Source of the DNA: an uncultured Leptolyngbyaceae cyanobacterium
GTDB taxonomy: Bacteria > Cyanobacteriota > Cyanobacteriia > Leptolyngbyales > Leptolyngbyaceae
Assembly: GCA_938023035.1 (NCBI GenBank)
Contig: CALIDI010000024.1
Coordinates: 1 to 64,000, forward strand
Reading direction: 5' to 3'
Length of the DNA: 64,000 nucleotides
Part shown: positions 24,651 through 33,510 of the stretch, one piece after another
Numbering within the stretch: the stretch's first letter is position 1
Layout of the letters: every line of letters starts with the position of its first letter
The notes under the pieces: generated by a model
The model's input: only the letters and a program-made list of their open reading frames with translations
The model's database searches: none
What the model was told of the DNA's origin: nothing
Translations under genes and position numbers: made by a program

Positions 24651-25628
24651 TTAGCCAGAAAAATAGCCTTCCCAGGTCTTTACCCACTGGGCAGCTTCTG
24701 GAGTATTTTCCAGGGGAAACATGGGTAAAAACTCCTTATCAGTCTCGGCCTGATAAGGCCCTTCCTTTAGCTCAAAGATCACTGTATCAGGGGCCAGTAC
24801 CACCAGCGTATGAAAAGTCGCCTGTGACAGCTCAATCCCCCTTATTTCCCCCTGGGCGCTAATCCGTTCTGTATGGGTGACCTGCCCCCGTTCATCCATG
24901 ACCAGCAGGCCTAGTGCGCCTTGCAAGGCCAAGAAAAATTCAAACCGGTTGACTCCTGCCACAGGGCAATGACGATGGGGTCGCACATAGGTACCCGGCT
25001 GCATCGCATTCAGAAAGCGCTGAACCCGCTCTTCGTGGGTATGAAAGTTATAGTTCTGGCGCAGTCGCGAACTGAGACGGGCCTGCTCTGTGACTTTGGC
25101 CAGAAGGTCACAGCTCAAACGTTGCAGCGGGGGGCTTGGAGTCGGGGCAGGGGTGACACTATCCATCGGTTTGCTCGAAGCCATCGCCGGTCGCTCAGAA
25201 GCAGTTTGTGCCCGCAGTGTCGCCTCCCAAATGGCAATAGCGCCAGCCAAGGGCTTACAGGGCAAGACCAAGGTGGCGATCGCCGGGTCACCGACGGTCA
25301 GCTCATAATTTTGATAGTAGCGGTTTTCTTGTCGCCGCACCTGGGTAATCTCTTCCCAGGGAATCAGCAACGGTGGAGTTTGAAAGCGTAACAATGGCAA
25401 TGTGCTCAGGTACAAACCTTTGCTCGTTGCCGCCAGATTCAGCGTGCCATTGTACAGCAACTTCCCGACTTTGCCAGATTGCCAGGCCGCCAGATCGGCT
25501 GGAGGCTTATAGCTGGTGCGGTAGTACTTTGCTAAATTGCGCCAATCGTTATAAGCAGGCAATCGCAGCGTTTTTGCCAGGGCGATCGCCACAACCACCA
25601 AAACCACCAACGCAATCACTGCATCCAT
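24651..25628 (-). CDS. Membrane-anchored protein with C-terminal WbuC-type cupin
   Basis: This 325-residue protein has an N-terminal membrane segment (about 2-20), then a region of about 110 residues that looks PH-like (PLLIPWEEITQVRR), then a Pro/Ser linker. From about 190 it has a WbuC-family cupin with the metal-binding HRHCPVAGVNRFEFFL and FHTLVVLAPD. WbuC cupins occur in O-antigen loci and have no firm reaction. The start overlaps the glgB stop by one base (TGATG), so the two are coupled, with glgB first. The fusion of the two halves is noteworthy. Confidence 0.75.
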   Translation of the reverse strand: MDAVIALVVLVVVAIALAKTLRLPAYNDWRNLAKYYRTSYKPPADLAAWQSGKVGKLLYNGTLNLAATSKGLYLSTLPLLRFQTPPLLIPWEEITQVRRQENRYYQNYELTVGDPAIATLVLPCKPLAGAIAIWEATLRAQTASERPAMASSKPMDSVTPAPTPSPPLQRLSCDLLAKVTEQARLSSRLRQNYNFHTHEERVQRFLNAMQPGTYVRPHRHCPVAGVNRFEFFLALQGALGLLVMDERGQVTHTERISAQGEIRGIELSQATFHTLVVLAPDTVIFELKEGPYQAETDKEFLPMFPLENTPEAAQWVKTWEGYFSG

Positions 25629-27946
25629 CAGCCAGCCTCAGCCTCAGGCTGAGCCGCTGGAGTGAGTGCAGCAGCCGTCTTCTCTCGATCAAGCTTAAGA
25701 ACTAGCACCCCCAAGGGCGGTAGACATAAGTCGATAGAGTAGGGGCGAGAATGATAACTCCATTCATCCGTCCATTTACCACCCAGATTCCCCATATTGC
25801 TGCCTCCATAGTCCCGCGCATCACTGTTAAAGATCTCAGCGTAGAAACCCGCTTCCGGCGCGCCAATACGATAATGGGCATGGGGTTGGGGCGTAAAGTT
25901 ACAGACCACAATCACAAAATTCTCCGGGTCTTTATCCCGCCGAATAAAAGAAACCACACTATGGCGATTGTCACTGCAATCAATCCACTCAAACCCCGCC
26001 TCTGAAAAATCCTGGGTGTAGAGGGCTGGCTCCCGTTGATAAAGGCGATTTAACTGCGCAAAAAAATGTCCTAACTTTTGGTGGGGTTCATATTGCAACA
26101 AATGCCACTCTAAGTCACTCCAAACATTCCATTCATTCCACTGGCCTAACTCCATGCTCATGAAGATAGTTTTCTTGCCAGGGTGAGTAAACATATAGGT
26201 AAACAAACAGCGCAGGTTGGCATACTTCTGCCATTCATCCCCCGGCATTTTGCCAATCATGGCACTCTTGCCATGCACCACCTCATCGTGGGAGAGCGCG
26301 AGCATAAAGTTTTCGCTGTGGTGGTACCACATACTAAACGTGACATTGTTCTGGTGAAACTGTCGGAACCAAGGATCCATGTGGAAATAGTCCAGCATGT
26401 CATGCATCCAACCCATATTCCACTTCAGGTTAAAGCCCAAGCCCCCCATGTAGGTGGGCCAGGAAACCATCGGCCAGGAAGTTGATTCTTCTGCAATTGA
26501 AAGAATCCCCGGAAAATAGCTAAAAATGACGTGATTGAGTTGCCGCAAAAAGTCTGCCGCCTCCAGATGCTCCCGCCCGCCATATTGATTGGCGACCCAC
26601 TCCCCATCCTTGCGCAGGTAGTCGAGGTACAGCATCGAAGCCACCGCATCCACCCGAATTCCATCGATGTGGTACTTATCAAACCAGAAGAGGGCATTGG
26701 CAACTAAATAATTCCGTACCTCATTCCGCCCATAGTTGAAAACCAAGGTGCCCCATTCCTTGTGTTCGCCCTTACGGGAATCGCCATACTCATAGAGATG
26801 GGTGCCATCAAAAAAGATCAAACCGTGGCCATCTTTTGGAAAATGCCCCGGCACCCAATCCACAATCACCCCAATGCCGTTTTGATGGCATTGATCGACA
26901 AAGTACATAAAGTCGGTCGGAGTGCCAAACCGAGAAGTCACCGCATAATGACCAATCACCTGATAACCCCAAGAACCATCAAAGGGATGCTCCGCCACCG
27001 GAAGAAGCTCAATATGGGTAAAACCAAGTTTCTTCACATAAGGAATCAGCTTTTCTGCCAGCTCTCGATAGGTGAGAAAGCGAGCACCGGGCTTATACTC
27101 TGACACAATCACCACGGGTTCTTCGGTACCGTCGGGACGGCGAGCGGGTTCATCAGCAGAAGCATGTAACCAGGAACCTAAATGCACCTCATAGACGGAA
27201 ATCGGCTGGGATAGAGGATCCGTATGGCGACGGGTTTCCATCCAGGCGGCGTCATTCCAGGTGTAGTTATCCAGGTTGGTGACAATCGACGCTGTCTTGG
27301 GGCGCACTTCTTGCTGAAACCCATAGGGGTCGGACTTTTCATAAATGTGGCCTTCCCAGTTTTTCACCTCGTACTTGTAATGCTCGCCATAATCTAAACC
27401 GGGAATAAACAATTCCCAGATACCGTTGCCAATTTTGCGCATTTGATGTTTGCGCCCATCCCAGTAGTTAAAGTCACCCAAAACTGAGACATTGCGGGCA
27501 TTGGGTGCCCAAACAGCAAAATAAACCCCTCTGACACCGTCCACTTCAGTCACGTGGGCACCCAGTTTTTCATAGATGCGGTGATGATTGCCTTCCGCAA
27601 ATAGATGAATATCGAAATCGGTCAGATAGGGGTTCCGGAACGCATAGGGATCGTAGATGACCCGCTCGTGTTCTCCTTCTTTTAACCGGAGTTGATAGTT
27701 ATCAAGCTCGGGCACGTCTAAAATGCACTCAAAGAAGTGGGGATGGTGAACCGTTGCCATCGGGTACTCGGTGCGTGAGCTAGGGAGCACGATCCACATG
27801 GCATCGGCAGTTGGCTGATAGGCCCTTACAACCCAGGTTGGTTTGCCATCTTTTTCGATCTGATGGGGGCCCAATACCTCAAACGGATCTTGATGAAGGT
27901 TATAAACGATCCGCTCAACTTGCTCTTGGGTAAGGGTCATCGTCAT
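25628..27946 (-). CDS. glgB: 1,4-alpha-glucan branching enzyme GlgB
   Basis: This 772-residue GH13 enzyme creates alpha-1,6 branches in glycogen. N-terminal CBM48-like modules precede the barrel ([20 protein letters not shown]). Active-site motifs seen are [21 protein letters not shown] (nucleophile Asp), [10 protein letters not shown] (acid/base Glu) and [10 protein letters not shown] (stabilising Asp). The length matches cyanobacterial GlgB. ATG 27946 opens [20 protein letters not shown], the usual start. The upstream leader to psrp3 is 422 bp. Confidence 0.97.
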   Translation of the reverse strand: MTMTLTQEQVERIVYNLHQDPFEVLGPHQIEKDGKPTWVVRAYQPTADAMWIVLPSSRTEYPMATVHHPHFFECILDVPELDNYQLRLKEGEHERVIYDPYAFRNPYLTDFDIHLFAEGNHHRIYEKLGAHVTEVDGVRGVYFAVWAPNARNVSVLGDFNYWDGRKHQMRKIGNGIWELFIPGLDYGEHYKYEVKNWEGHIYEKSDPYGFQQEVRPKTASIVTNLDNYTWNDAAWMETRRHTDPLSQPISVYEVHLGSWLHASADEPARRPDGTEEPVVIVSEYKPGARFLTYRELAEKLIPYVKKLGFTHIELLPVAEHPFDGSWGYQVIGHYAVTSRFGTPTDFMYFVDQCHQNGIGVIVDWVPGHFPKDGHGLIFFDGTHLYEYGDSRKGEHKEWGTLVFNYGRNEVRNYLVANALFWFDKYHIDGIRVDAVASMLYLDYLRKDGEWVANQYGGREHLEAADFLRQLNHVIFSYFPGILSIAEESTSWPMVSWPTYMGGLGFNLKWNMGWMHDMLDYFHMDPWFRQFHQNNVTFSMWYHHSENFMLALSHDEVVHGKSAMIGKMPGDEWQKYANLRCLFTYMFTHPGKKTIFMSMELGQWNEWNVWSDLEWHLLQYEPHQKLGHFFAQLNRLYQREPALYTQDFSEAGFEWIDCSDNRHSVVSFIRRDKDPENFVIVVCNFTPQPHAHYRIGAPEAGFYAEIFNSDARDYGGSNMGNLGGKWTDEWSYHSRPYSIDLCLPPLGVLVLKLDREKTAAALTPAAQPEAEAG

Positions 27947-28368
27947 GGAACTACCTGCCTATGCAATGCTTGTTGCTGTGAATTAGTGGATAAACTCTGT
28001 AAAGGAATGTTACCAGTCTATTGGAATAAACCGTAGCAAATGCGCCAAAATTTTGAAATAGAGGCGCTACTGTCTTGGTTGAGGTTGAAGGACGGCCAGT
28101 GGAGCTTTCTCTATGGGTTTGGGGGAGTTTAGCAAAGGTGCTGCCCCCTCAATGGGTTGTAGGGTCTTAGAAGGATGCCGTCTTCTGATGAAAATGCCCC
28201 AACTACGAAATAGTTGGGGCATCCTCTTTCTTAAGAATAAATCGAATTGGTTCGCGGGGCTGCAAAAATTATGAACCAGTGAAACCCTAGAAACGGCTTT
28301 GGCGTTTTGACTCGCGATCGCGTCTCCCGAGCAACACCCCTTGACTGAACTCATCCGACCGAGAGAAA
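27947..28368. other. glgB leader and psrp3 trailer
   Basis: This 422-bp region between the psrp3 stop and the glgB start, both on the minus strand, contains the psrp3 terminator hairpin at 28194-28222. I see no other gene. The glgB promoter should lie between 27950 and 28190. Confidence 0.5.
28194..28222 (-). terminator. Rho-independent terminator downstream of psrp3
   Basis: A perfect 12-bp stem ATGCCCCAACTA / TAGTTGGGGCAT has a 5-nt loop (CGAAA), followed on the minus strand by TTTTC. It lies about 150 bp after the psrp3 stop and before glgB. Confidence 0.75.
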
Positions 28369-28692
28369 TCAGGCACTCCCTGTAAACGAAACCTCTGGAA
28401 ACTTGGCCTGCGCTTCTGACATCGGGCGCTTGCGCCCTTCCTCTTGCCAATAGTTGATCACTTCGGTGGCTTTGTTGAGTAGCTCGACCCGATCAGCTTC
28501 TGAAATCCAGTGCTTTGCTTCAAGTTCTTGTTTGAGTTGCTCCCAGGCATCATTGCGGGGCCAAAAAAAATAAGATGTCAGAGGGCTGGTGCCTTTGCCG
28601 ACAACCTGATCGACCGCCAGGGCAACGTTTTCCTCAAGCCAAAGCACCCTTAGGATGAATTTTGCCAACCCGACCTCCCGTACCGTCATCAT
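28369..28692 (-). CDS. ycf65: Ribosomal protein PSRP-3 / Ycf65
   Basis: This 107-residue protein contains the family signature [37 protein letters not shown] and [24 protein letters not shown]-3 (cS23) is a small-subunit ribosomal protein found in cyanobacteria and plastids. The frame starts [21 protein letters not shown] with strong similarity from FILRVLWL. It is followed by a clear terminator. Confidence 0.95.
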   Translation of the reverse strand: MMTVREVGLAKFILRVLWLEENVALAVDQVVGKGTSPLTSYFFWPRNDAWEQLKQELEAKHWISEADRVELLNKATEVINYWQEEGRKRPMSEAQAKFPEVSFTGSA

Positions 28693-29181
28693 AACAATCT
28701 AGTAAATTACAATCTACTATTCTACTTTAGATAACTGAGTGTGACAAAAAGAAAAACGTAGACGTGGCTAAATCTGCATAGGAACCACCCCATTGGCCTG
28801 TCCTCTGGCTCTCTCCTCGAGAAAGAGGGAACCGGATCACTCGCTTCCTGCGCCCAGAGGAAGAAGAGTATGGCTCTGACGGGTATTCAAGCAAGGGGGA
28901 TGAGGGCAATTCATCCCGATGTGAGGATGTGAAGCAATGCCAAAACTCAGAACCTTAGAACTGAGGGGAAGTGGATGCGCGCATGCCACCTTTTTAGGCC
29001 CTCATTCTCCAGATCTTCTTCTCCCCGGTTGGGCGCAGGGGAGCCGAGCTATCTCAAAGTCCCTCTCCCAAATTGGGAGAGGAATTTAGGGTGAGGGCAA
29101 AAGTGACATGCACCCAAGTGGAGCAGGGTAAACGACAAGAGGAGAATCTGGCACAATCAGGGAAGATTGAACACTGAAGTG
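28693..29181. other. Intergenic region with two palindromic repeat blocks
   Basis: The region between 28796 and 28900 (TCTCTCCTCGAGAAAGAGGG and neighbours) and the region 28995-29098 are copies of the dispersed palindromic repeat. The second contains CCCTCTCCCAAATTGGGAGA, a near-perfect palindrome, and resembles 7480-7560. No gene is supported on either strand. Confidence 0.55.
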
Positions 29182-29982
29182 ATGAGCATGAGCCGAGAAT
29201 GCTGGGCGATCGCCCTGTTTGACATTGATGGGGTTGTGCGAGATGTAACCCATTCCTATCGGCGGGCGCTAGCTGATACGGTTGAGCACTTTACCCAGGG
29301 TGCCTATCGCCCCACTCAGCAAGACATTGATACACTCAAAGCGGAAGGATGCTGGAATAACGACTGGGAAGCCTCCCAGGAGTTGATTTATCGCTTCTTT
29401 GAGCGCCAGGGCCAGGTTCGTGCCAGCGTGGCGATCGCCTATCCCAATCTGGTGCATTTTTTTCAAGCGCGGTATCGGGGCGCCGATTTAGAAAATCCCG
29501 ATAATTGGAACGGCTACATCTGCCAGGAACCGCTCCTGATGGCCGCCAGCTACTTGGAGGCGCTAGAACAGGCTGGCATCGGTTGGGGCTTTTTTAGCGG
29601 AGCTACCCGTGGCTCTGCCCGCTATGTGCTAGAACGGCGGCTGGGTCTGGCATCCCCGCCTCTGGTCGCAATGGAAGATGCCCCTGGTAAACCCGATCCG
29701 ACCGGTTTATTTGCGGCCCTAGATCAGATTCACGCTGATGCCGCTTGCCCCGTGCTCTATGCCGGTGATACGGTCGCCGATATTCACACAGTCAACCATG
29801 CCCGTGCCCTTCAGCCCCAGCGGATCTGGGTAGCCGTCGGTGTACTGCCCCCCCATGTCCAACAGGCGGAGCCTCTGTCCCAGTCCTATGCCGCAAAGTT
29901 GGAACAGGCTGGTGCGCGCATCGTCTTAAACAATGTGCAAGACTTAACGGCTGCTCTCATCCAGTCCCTGCTGCAATCCTGA
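29182..29982 (+). CDS. HAD-superfamily hydrolase, TIGR01548-like
   Basis: About 266 residues from ATG 29182; a TTG at 29167 would add five. HAD motif I is ALFDIDGVVRD, motif II is near GFFSGATRGSARYVL, the motif III lysine is in APGKPDPTG, and motif IV is VLYAGDTVADIHTV. It is predicted to be a Mg-dependent phosphatase of the haloacid dehalogenase fold. TIGR01548-type members are common in cyanobacteria with unknown substrate. Confidence 0.85.
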   Translation: MSMSRECWAIALFDIDGVVRDVTHSYRRALADTVEHFTQGAYRPTQQDIDTLKAEGCWNNDWEASQELIYRFFERQGQVRASVAIAYPNLVHFFQARYRGADLENPDNWNGYICQEPLLMAASYLEALEQAGIGWGFFSGATRGSARYVLERRLGLASPPLVAMEDAPGKPDPTGLFAALDQIHADAACPVLYAGDTVADIHTVNHARALQPQRIWVAVGVLPPHVQQAEPLSQSYAAKLEQAGARIVLNNVQDLTAALIQSLLQS

Positions 29983-30102
29983 TTTTGCGTTCTTTTCCCA
30001 CAACTTCTCCACTTCTCAATCTGGCCCTACGGGCGATCGCTTCGTTCGATTCTTTGCTAGGGTCAGAGAGACTGACTATCACTTAAGGGTTGGCTACCAC
30101 CA

Positions 30103-31275
30103 ATGTTGAAACCAGGGTTGCCGATGCAACGCTTGCAAACCACTCCAAGCAACCGATTTCCTACACGAGTCCTCCTGGGGGTTTGTGTTTTGCTAGCCGG
30201 GCTATCGGCCTGCGCCAGACCCGAACGGGCCGCCCAAAAAATTGAGGAAGATCGCAAGCAAGTGGCGCAGTTTGACAGTAACCTTACCTTTCAGGCTGTG
30301 ACGCTAGAAGAATTTGATCAGCAGGGACGGCTGTGGTGGCGGGTCAATGCCAAACAGGCCCGTTATAGCCGGGACAGTAAGCTAGCCGATATCCAGGCCC
30401 CCAGTGGCGAACTCTTTCAAGATGGCAAAGCCATTCTCAAAGTTAGCGCCCAGAAAGGCGAAATTCGCCAGGATGGCAAAGCCATTCTCCTAAAGGGGAA
30501 TATTAAGGCAATTGATCTGCGCGACGGACTCGAGCTAACGGGCGATGAGATGGAGTGGCAGCCCGAAAAAGATACCCTTGTGGTCAAAAACAGTCTAGCG
30601 GGCAAACATCCCAAAATGACAATGAAAGCCAAAGAGGGGCGGTTTTTGACCCGGGCACGCCAGATCGACCTGAGCGGAGATGTTACCGCTACCGCTATTC
30701 AAGAAAACATACAATTTCAGGGCCAAAAAATCAGTTGGCAGATTCCGGCAGAGCAGGTGTTGAGCAATCAACCCATTACCTTTGTGAGAACTCAGGGCAA
30801 TGTTGTGGATCGTGCCCAGGCCAATCGCGGCAGTGCCGATCTAAAAGCCAGAACCGCTACACTTCAGCAAGAGGCAAAAATCACCCTGGGAGAGCAAGGT
30901 CTACAGGTGATGAGCACCGCCCTCACCTGGGATTTGAGAGAGCAGGTAATCCGTTCTAGCAACAATGGCATCCAGATTGTTAACCCTGCCCAGCAGCTAA
31001 CGATAACAGCTTCGCAGGGAGTCCTCAATCTCAAAACCAATATGGCTGACCTAACAAGTTCTGTTAGGGGGGTCAGTGGTCAAAATCAAGCTCAAATTAG
31101 GGCTGATCGCCTGGTTTGGAATCTGGTTACTGAACAATTTGAAGCAACGGGTAATGTCGCCTATGCCCAAGTTAGCCCACCGATGAATCTAACTGGCCCT
31201 AAGGCGGTGGGTGGCCTGCGGGATCAAATGGTAGTGGTGAGCGGCGGGCGAGTGGAAACAAGCTTTATTCCCTAG
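30103..31275 (+). CDS. lptC: LptC-like lipoprotein of LPS export
   Basis: This 390-residue protein has an N-terminal signal and lipobox (VLLAGLSAC, Cys about residue 37). LptC/OstA-type beta-jellyroll repeats follow (GELFQDGKAILKVSA, GDEMEWQPEKDTLVV, GRFLTRARQIDLSGDV). LptC links the inner-membrane LptBFG exporter to the periplasmic LptA bridge. It is about twice the length of the E. coli protein, as usual in cyanobacteria. It follows the HAD gene by 120 bp. A hairpin overlaps its stop codon. Confidence 0.88.
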   Translation: MLKPGLPMQRLQTTPSNRFPTRVLLGVCVLLAGLSACARPERAAQKIEEDRKQVAQFDSNLTFQAVTLEEFDQQGRLWWRVNAKQARYSRDSKLADIQAPSGELFQDGKAILKVSAQKGEIRQDGKAILLKGNIKAIDLRDGLELTGDEMEWQPEKDTLVVKNSLAGKHPKMTMKAKEGRFLTRARQIDLSGDVTATAIQENIQFQGQKISWQIPAEQVLSNQPITFVRTQGNVVDRAQANRGSADLKARTATLQQEAKITLGEQGLQVMSTALTWDLREQVIRSSNNGIQIVNPAQQLTITASQGVLNLKTNMADLTSSVRGVSGQNQAQIRADRLVWNLVTEQFEATGNVAYAQVSPPMNLTGPKAVGGLRDQMVVVSGGRVETSFIP

Positions 31276-31287
31276 GAAATAAAGCTT
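31260..31287 (+). terminator. Hairpin overlapping the lptC stop
   Basis: The inverted repeat AAGCTTTATT / AATAAAGCTT encloses CCCTAGGA and spans the TAG stop. There is no T-tract after it, so it is a weak terminator or an mRNA-stabilising end. Confidence 0.4.
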
Positions 31288-31480
31288 GATAGCAAGACGA
31301 ACTTCGGTTGGGATAGGTGTAAGGGGAGAACCCCGGCCAGAGACAAAGTCCTCATTTCCCGCGCGCTGATGACTAAATCGCGGCGATGGGGGCAAAACCT
31401 GACTCTGCCGGTTACGGCAGGCTCCTGTGGGGTTCAGTCCACCCAGATGGATGGAGAGGCTGAATCAGGTTGATAACCCC
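31276..31480. other. Intergenic region between convergent lptC and dapF
   Basis: GC-rich, with several short complementary stretches (CTGCCGGTTACGGCAG near 31408-31423, GGGGTT/AACCCC around 31430-31475) that could fold. I cannot match it to a known RNA family. Confidence 0.35.
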
Positions 31481-32323
31481 CTACGCCATGGCTTCTCCAG
31501 TAAATACCTTGGTGGCAGGGCCTGTCATATAAACATGGTTGTCGCTAGCCGACCACTGAATCTGTAGGTTTCCACCCGGCAGCTCGACCGTCGCGGCGCG
31601 ATCGCACCGCCCATTGACGACTCCAGCCACTAAAGCGGCACAAGCCCCAGTGCCACAGGCTAGCGTCATTCCAGCCCCGCGCTCCCAAACTCGCATTTTC
31701 AGGTAATCGGGCCGCACCACCTGAATAAACTCTACATTGATGCGCTTTGGAAAGGAGGAGTGATGCTCAAACTGAGGGCCGAGACTTTCTAGAGGAATGG
31801 CTGCAACATCCTCAACAAAGGTAATACAGTGGGGATTGCCCATACTGACACCAGTGACAAACCAGGTTTGCCCAGCTACCTCTAGAGGTTGGTTCATCAC
31901 TTTTTGATCGGCTTCTGCCAGGGTGGTTGGAATTTCGCCTGCCAGTAAGTGGGGCTGCCCCATATCGACGGTTACGAAACCATTAGGCTCCAGTTGGGGA
32001 GTCATGATTCCCCCTAGGGTGTAAATCTGGTAAGCACGGGGAGCGGTGTGCCCCTCTAAATCAGCGATAAACCTGGCCAGACACCGAATCCCGTTACCAC
32101 ACATCTCAGGTTCGGAGCCATCACTGTTGTAGATGCGCATGGTATAGTCGCTGCCCGCTTGCCCTGGCAAGGCAAAGATCACTCCATCTGCCCCAATGCC
32201 AAAATGGCGATCGCACCACTGTACTGCCTGCTCTGTAGTCAGACAGGGTTCTAAGCGGGTGCGATTATCGATCAAAATAAAGTCATTGCCTAATCCGTGA
32301 TACTTCGTGAAAGAAATGGCCAT
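31481..32323 (-). CDS. dapF: Diaminopimelate epimerase DapF
   Basis: 280 residues from ATG 32323 (MAISFTKYHGLGNDFILIDN). The catalytic cysteines are in EMCGNGIRCLARF and TLACGTGACAA. It converts L,L- to meso-diaminopimelate for lysine and peptidoglycan. The frame is open for a further 132 codons upstream, but that part overlaps the divergent methyltransferase gene antisense and has no DapF similarity, so the internal start is correct. Confidence 0.97.
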   Translation of the reverse strand: MAISFTKYHGLGNDFILIDNRTRLEPCLTTEQAVQWCDRHFGIGADGVIFALPGQAGSDYTMRIYNSDGSEPEMCGNGIRCLARFIADLEGHTAPRAYQIYTLGGIMTPQLEPNGFVTVDMGQPHLLAGEIPTTLAEADQKVMNQPLEVAGQTWFVTGVSMGNPHCITFVEDVAAIPLESLGPQFEHHSSFPKRINVEFIQVVRPDYLKMRVWERGAGMTLACGTGACAALVAGVVNGRCDRAATVELPGGNLQIQWSASDNHVYMTGPATKVFTGEAMA

Positions 32324-32404
32324 AGGTTCTCTGCAAAATTTGTGCATCCATTCTCTCAGCTTAGGCAATAATGCGGTCGGATTGTGCCCCATTTTGACTG
32401 GCTG

Positions 32405-33382
32405 ATGACCTCTCCCCCTTCTCCCCAAACGGCTGCACCCAAATCTCCCCGCAACCAGACGCTGAACCTGACCATGGCCGATCGCCTGCGACTCAGCGAT
32501 CGCTTGCTGACCCAACTTCCGGCTCAGCCCCTCAACCAACCACCCCAGGGCACCATCTGGGGTAATTGCCAGAGTTGGATTTCCTGGCTGCCTTTGGCCT
32601 TTGTTGATTTGCTCATTCTGGATCCGCCCTATAACCTGAGCAAAACCTTTAATCACCAGCACTTTCCGCAACAGGCGATTAGTGACTACACCCAATGGCT
32701 GAAGCAACTGCTGCATCAACTCAAACCTCTGCTCAAACCAACGGCTTCTATCTATCTCTGTGGCGATTGGCTGACTTCGCTCTCAATTTATCAAGCGGCG
32801 GCGGCCCATTTTATTGTGCGTAACCGGATTACCTGGGAACGAGAAAAGGGGCGAGGCGCTAAAAGCAACTGGAAAAATGCCAGTGAGGATATCTGGTTTT
32901 GCACCGTCTCTAATACCTATACCTTTAATGTGGAAGCGGTGAAATTGCGCCGCCGCGTTTTGGCTCCCTATCGCTTAGAAGACGGCTCTCCTAAAGATTG
33001 GCAGGCGACCCAGCAGGGCAACTTTCGCGATACCCACCCCTCTAACCTATGGACGGATATTACAGTTCCCTTTTGGTCGATGCCTGAAAATACCCCCCAT
33101 CCCACTCAAAAAAGCGAGAAGCTAATGGCGCGGCTAATGTTGGCCAGCAGCCGGCCAGGGGATTGGGTGTTTGACCCCTTTTTAGGAAGTGGCACTACTT
33201 CAGTAGTGGCCAAAAAGCTCGGACGGCGCTACCTGGGCATTGAGCAGGATGAGGAATATTGCCTGCTAGCAGAGCGACGGCTGGAGCTAGCGGAGCGCGA
33301 TCGCGCGATTCAAGGCTATGTGGACGGGGTCTTTTGGGAACGCAATACCTGGCAGCGTCAGCGGCTTAGCACTCCCCACTAG
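32405..33382 (+). CDS. Solitary beta-class DNA methyltransferase
   Basis: 325 residues from ATG 32405; GTG 32384 would add seven. The catalytic motif DPPY (73-76) precedes AdoMet motif FDPFLGSGTT (256-265), the beta order of N4-cytosine/N6-adenine methylases. Other conserved stretches are ITWEREKGRGAKSNWKNASE and HPSNLWTDITVPFW. No endonuclease is adjacent, and it sits next to dapF in core DNA, so it is probably a conserved cyanobacterial orphan methylase involved in genome methylation rather than restriction. The target site cannot be read from the sequence. Confidence 0.9.
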   Translation: MTSPPSPQTAAPKSPRNQTLNLTMADRLRLSDRLLTQLPAQPLNQPPQGTIWGNCQSWISWLPLAFVDLLILDPPYNLSKTFNHQHFPQQAISDYTQWLKQLLHQLKPLLKPTASIYLCGDWLTSLSIYQAAAAHFIVRNRITWEREKGRGAKSNWKNASEDIWFCTVSNTYTFNVEAVKLRRRVLAPYRLEDGSPKDWQATQQGNFRDTHPSNLWTDITVPFWSMPENTPHPTQKSEKLMARLMLASSRPGDWVFDPFLGSGTTSVVAKKLGRRYLGIEQDEEYCLLAERRLELAERDRAIQGYVDGVFWERNTWQRQRLSTPH

Positions 33383-33510
33383 ACCAAAGGCACAGATTCA
33401 CTCTCAGGCTTACCCCTGGGCACATGTATCACTTTTGCCCTCACCCGAAACCCTGCTCTCAATTTGGGAGAAGGGCTAGGGTAAGAGGGCCTGCAAAGGT
33501 AAAGGTTCTC
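33383..33510. repeat. Dispersed palindromic repeat copy (33436-33490)
   Basis: The block GCCCTCACCCGAAACCCTGC TCTCAATTTGGGAGAAGGG CTAGGGTAAGAGGGC folds back on itself. It is an inverted copy of the family seen at 7480 and 28995. It lies between convergent genes, where it may also act as a terminator. Confidence 0.55.

Noticed and set aside
31330-31470. Possible structured RNA between lptC and dapF
   Set aside because: Short complementary stretches exist, but no match to a riboswitch, SRP, 6S or tmRNA signature that I know.
32324-32719. A 132-codon N-terminal extension of DapF
   Set aside because: It is antisense to the methyltransferase gene and its leader, and the family N-terminus is exactly MAISFTKYHGLGND at 32323.
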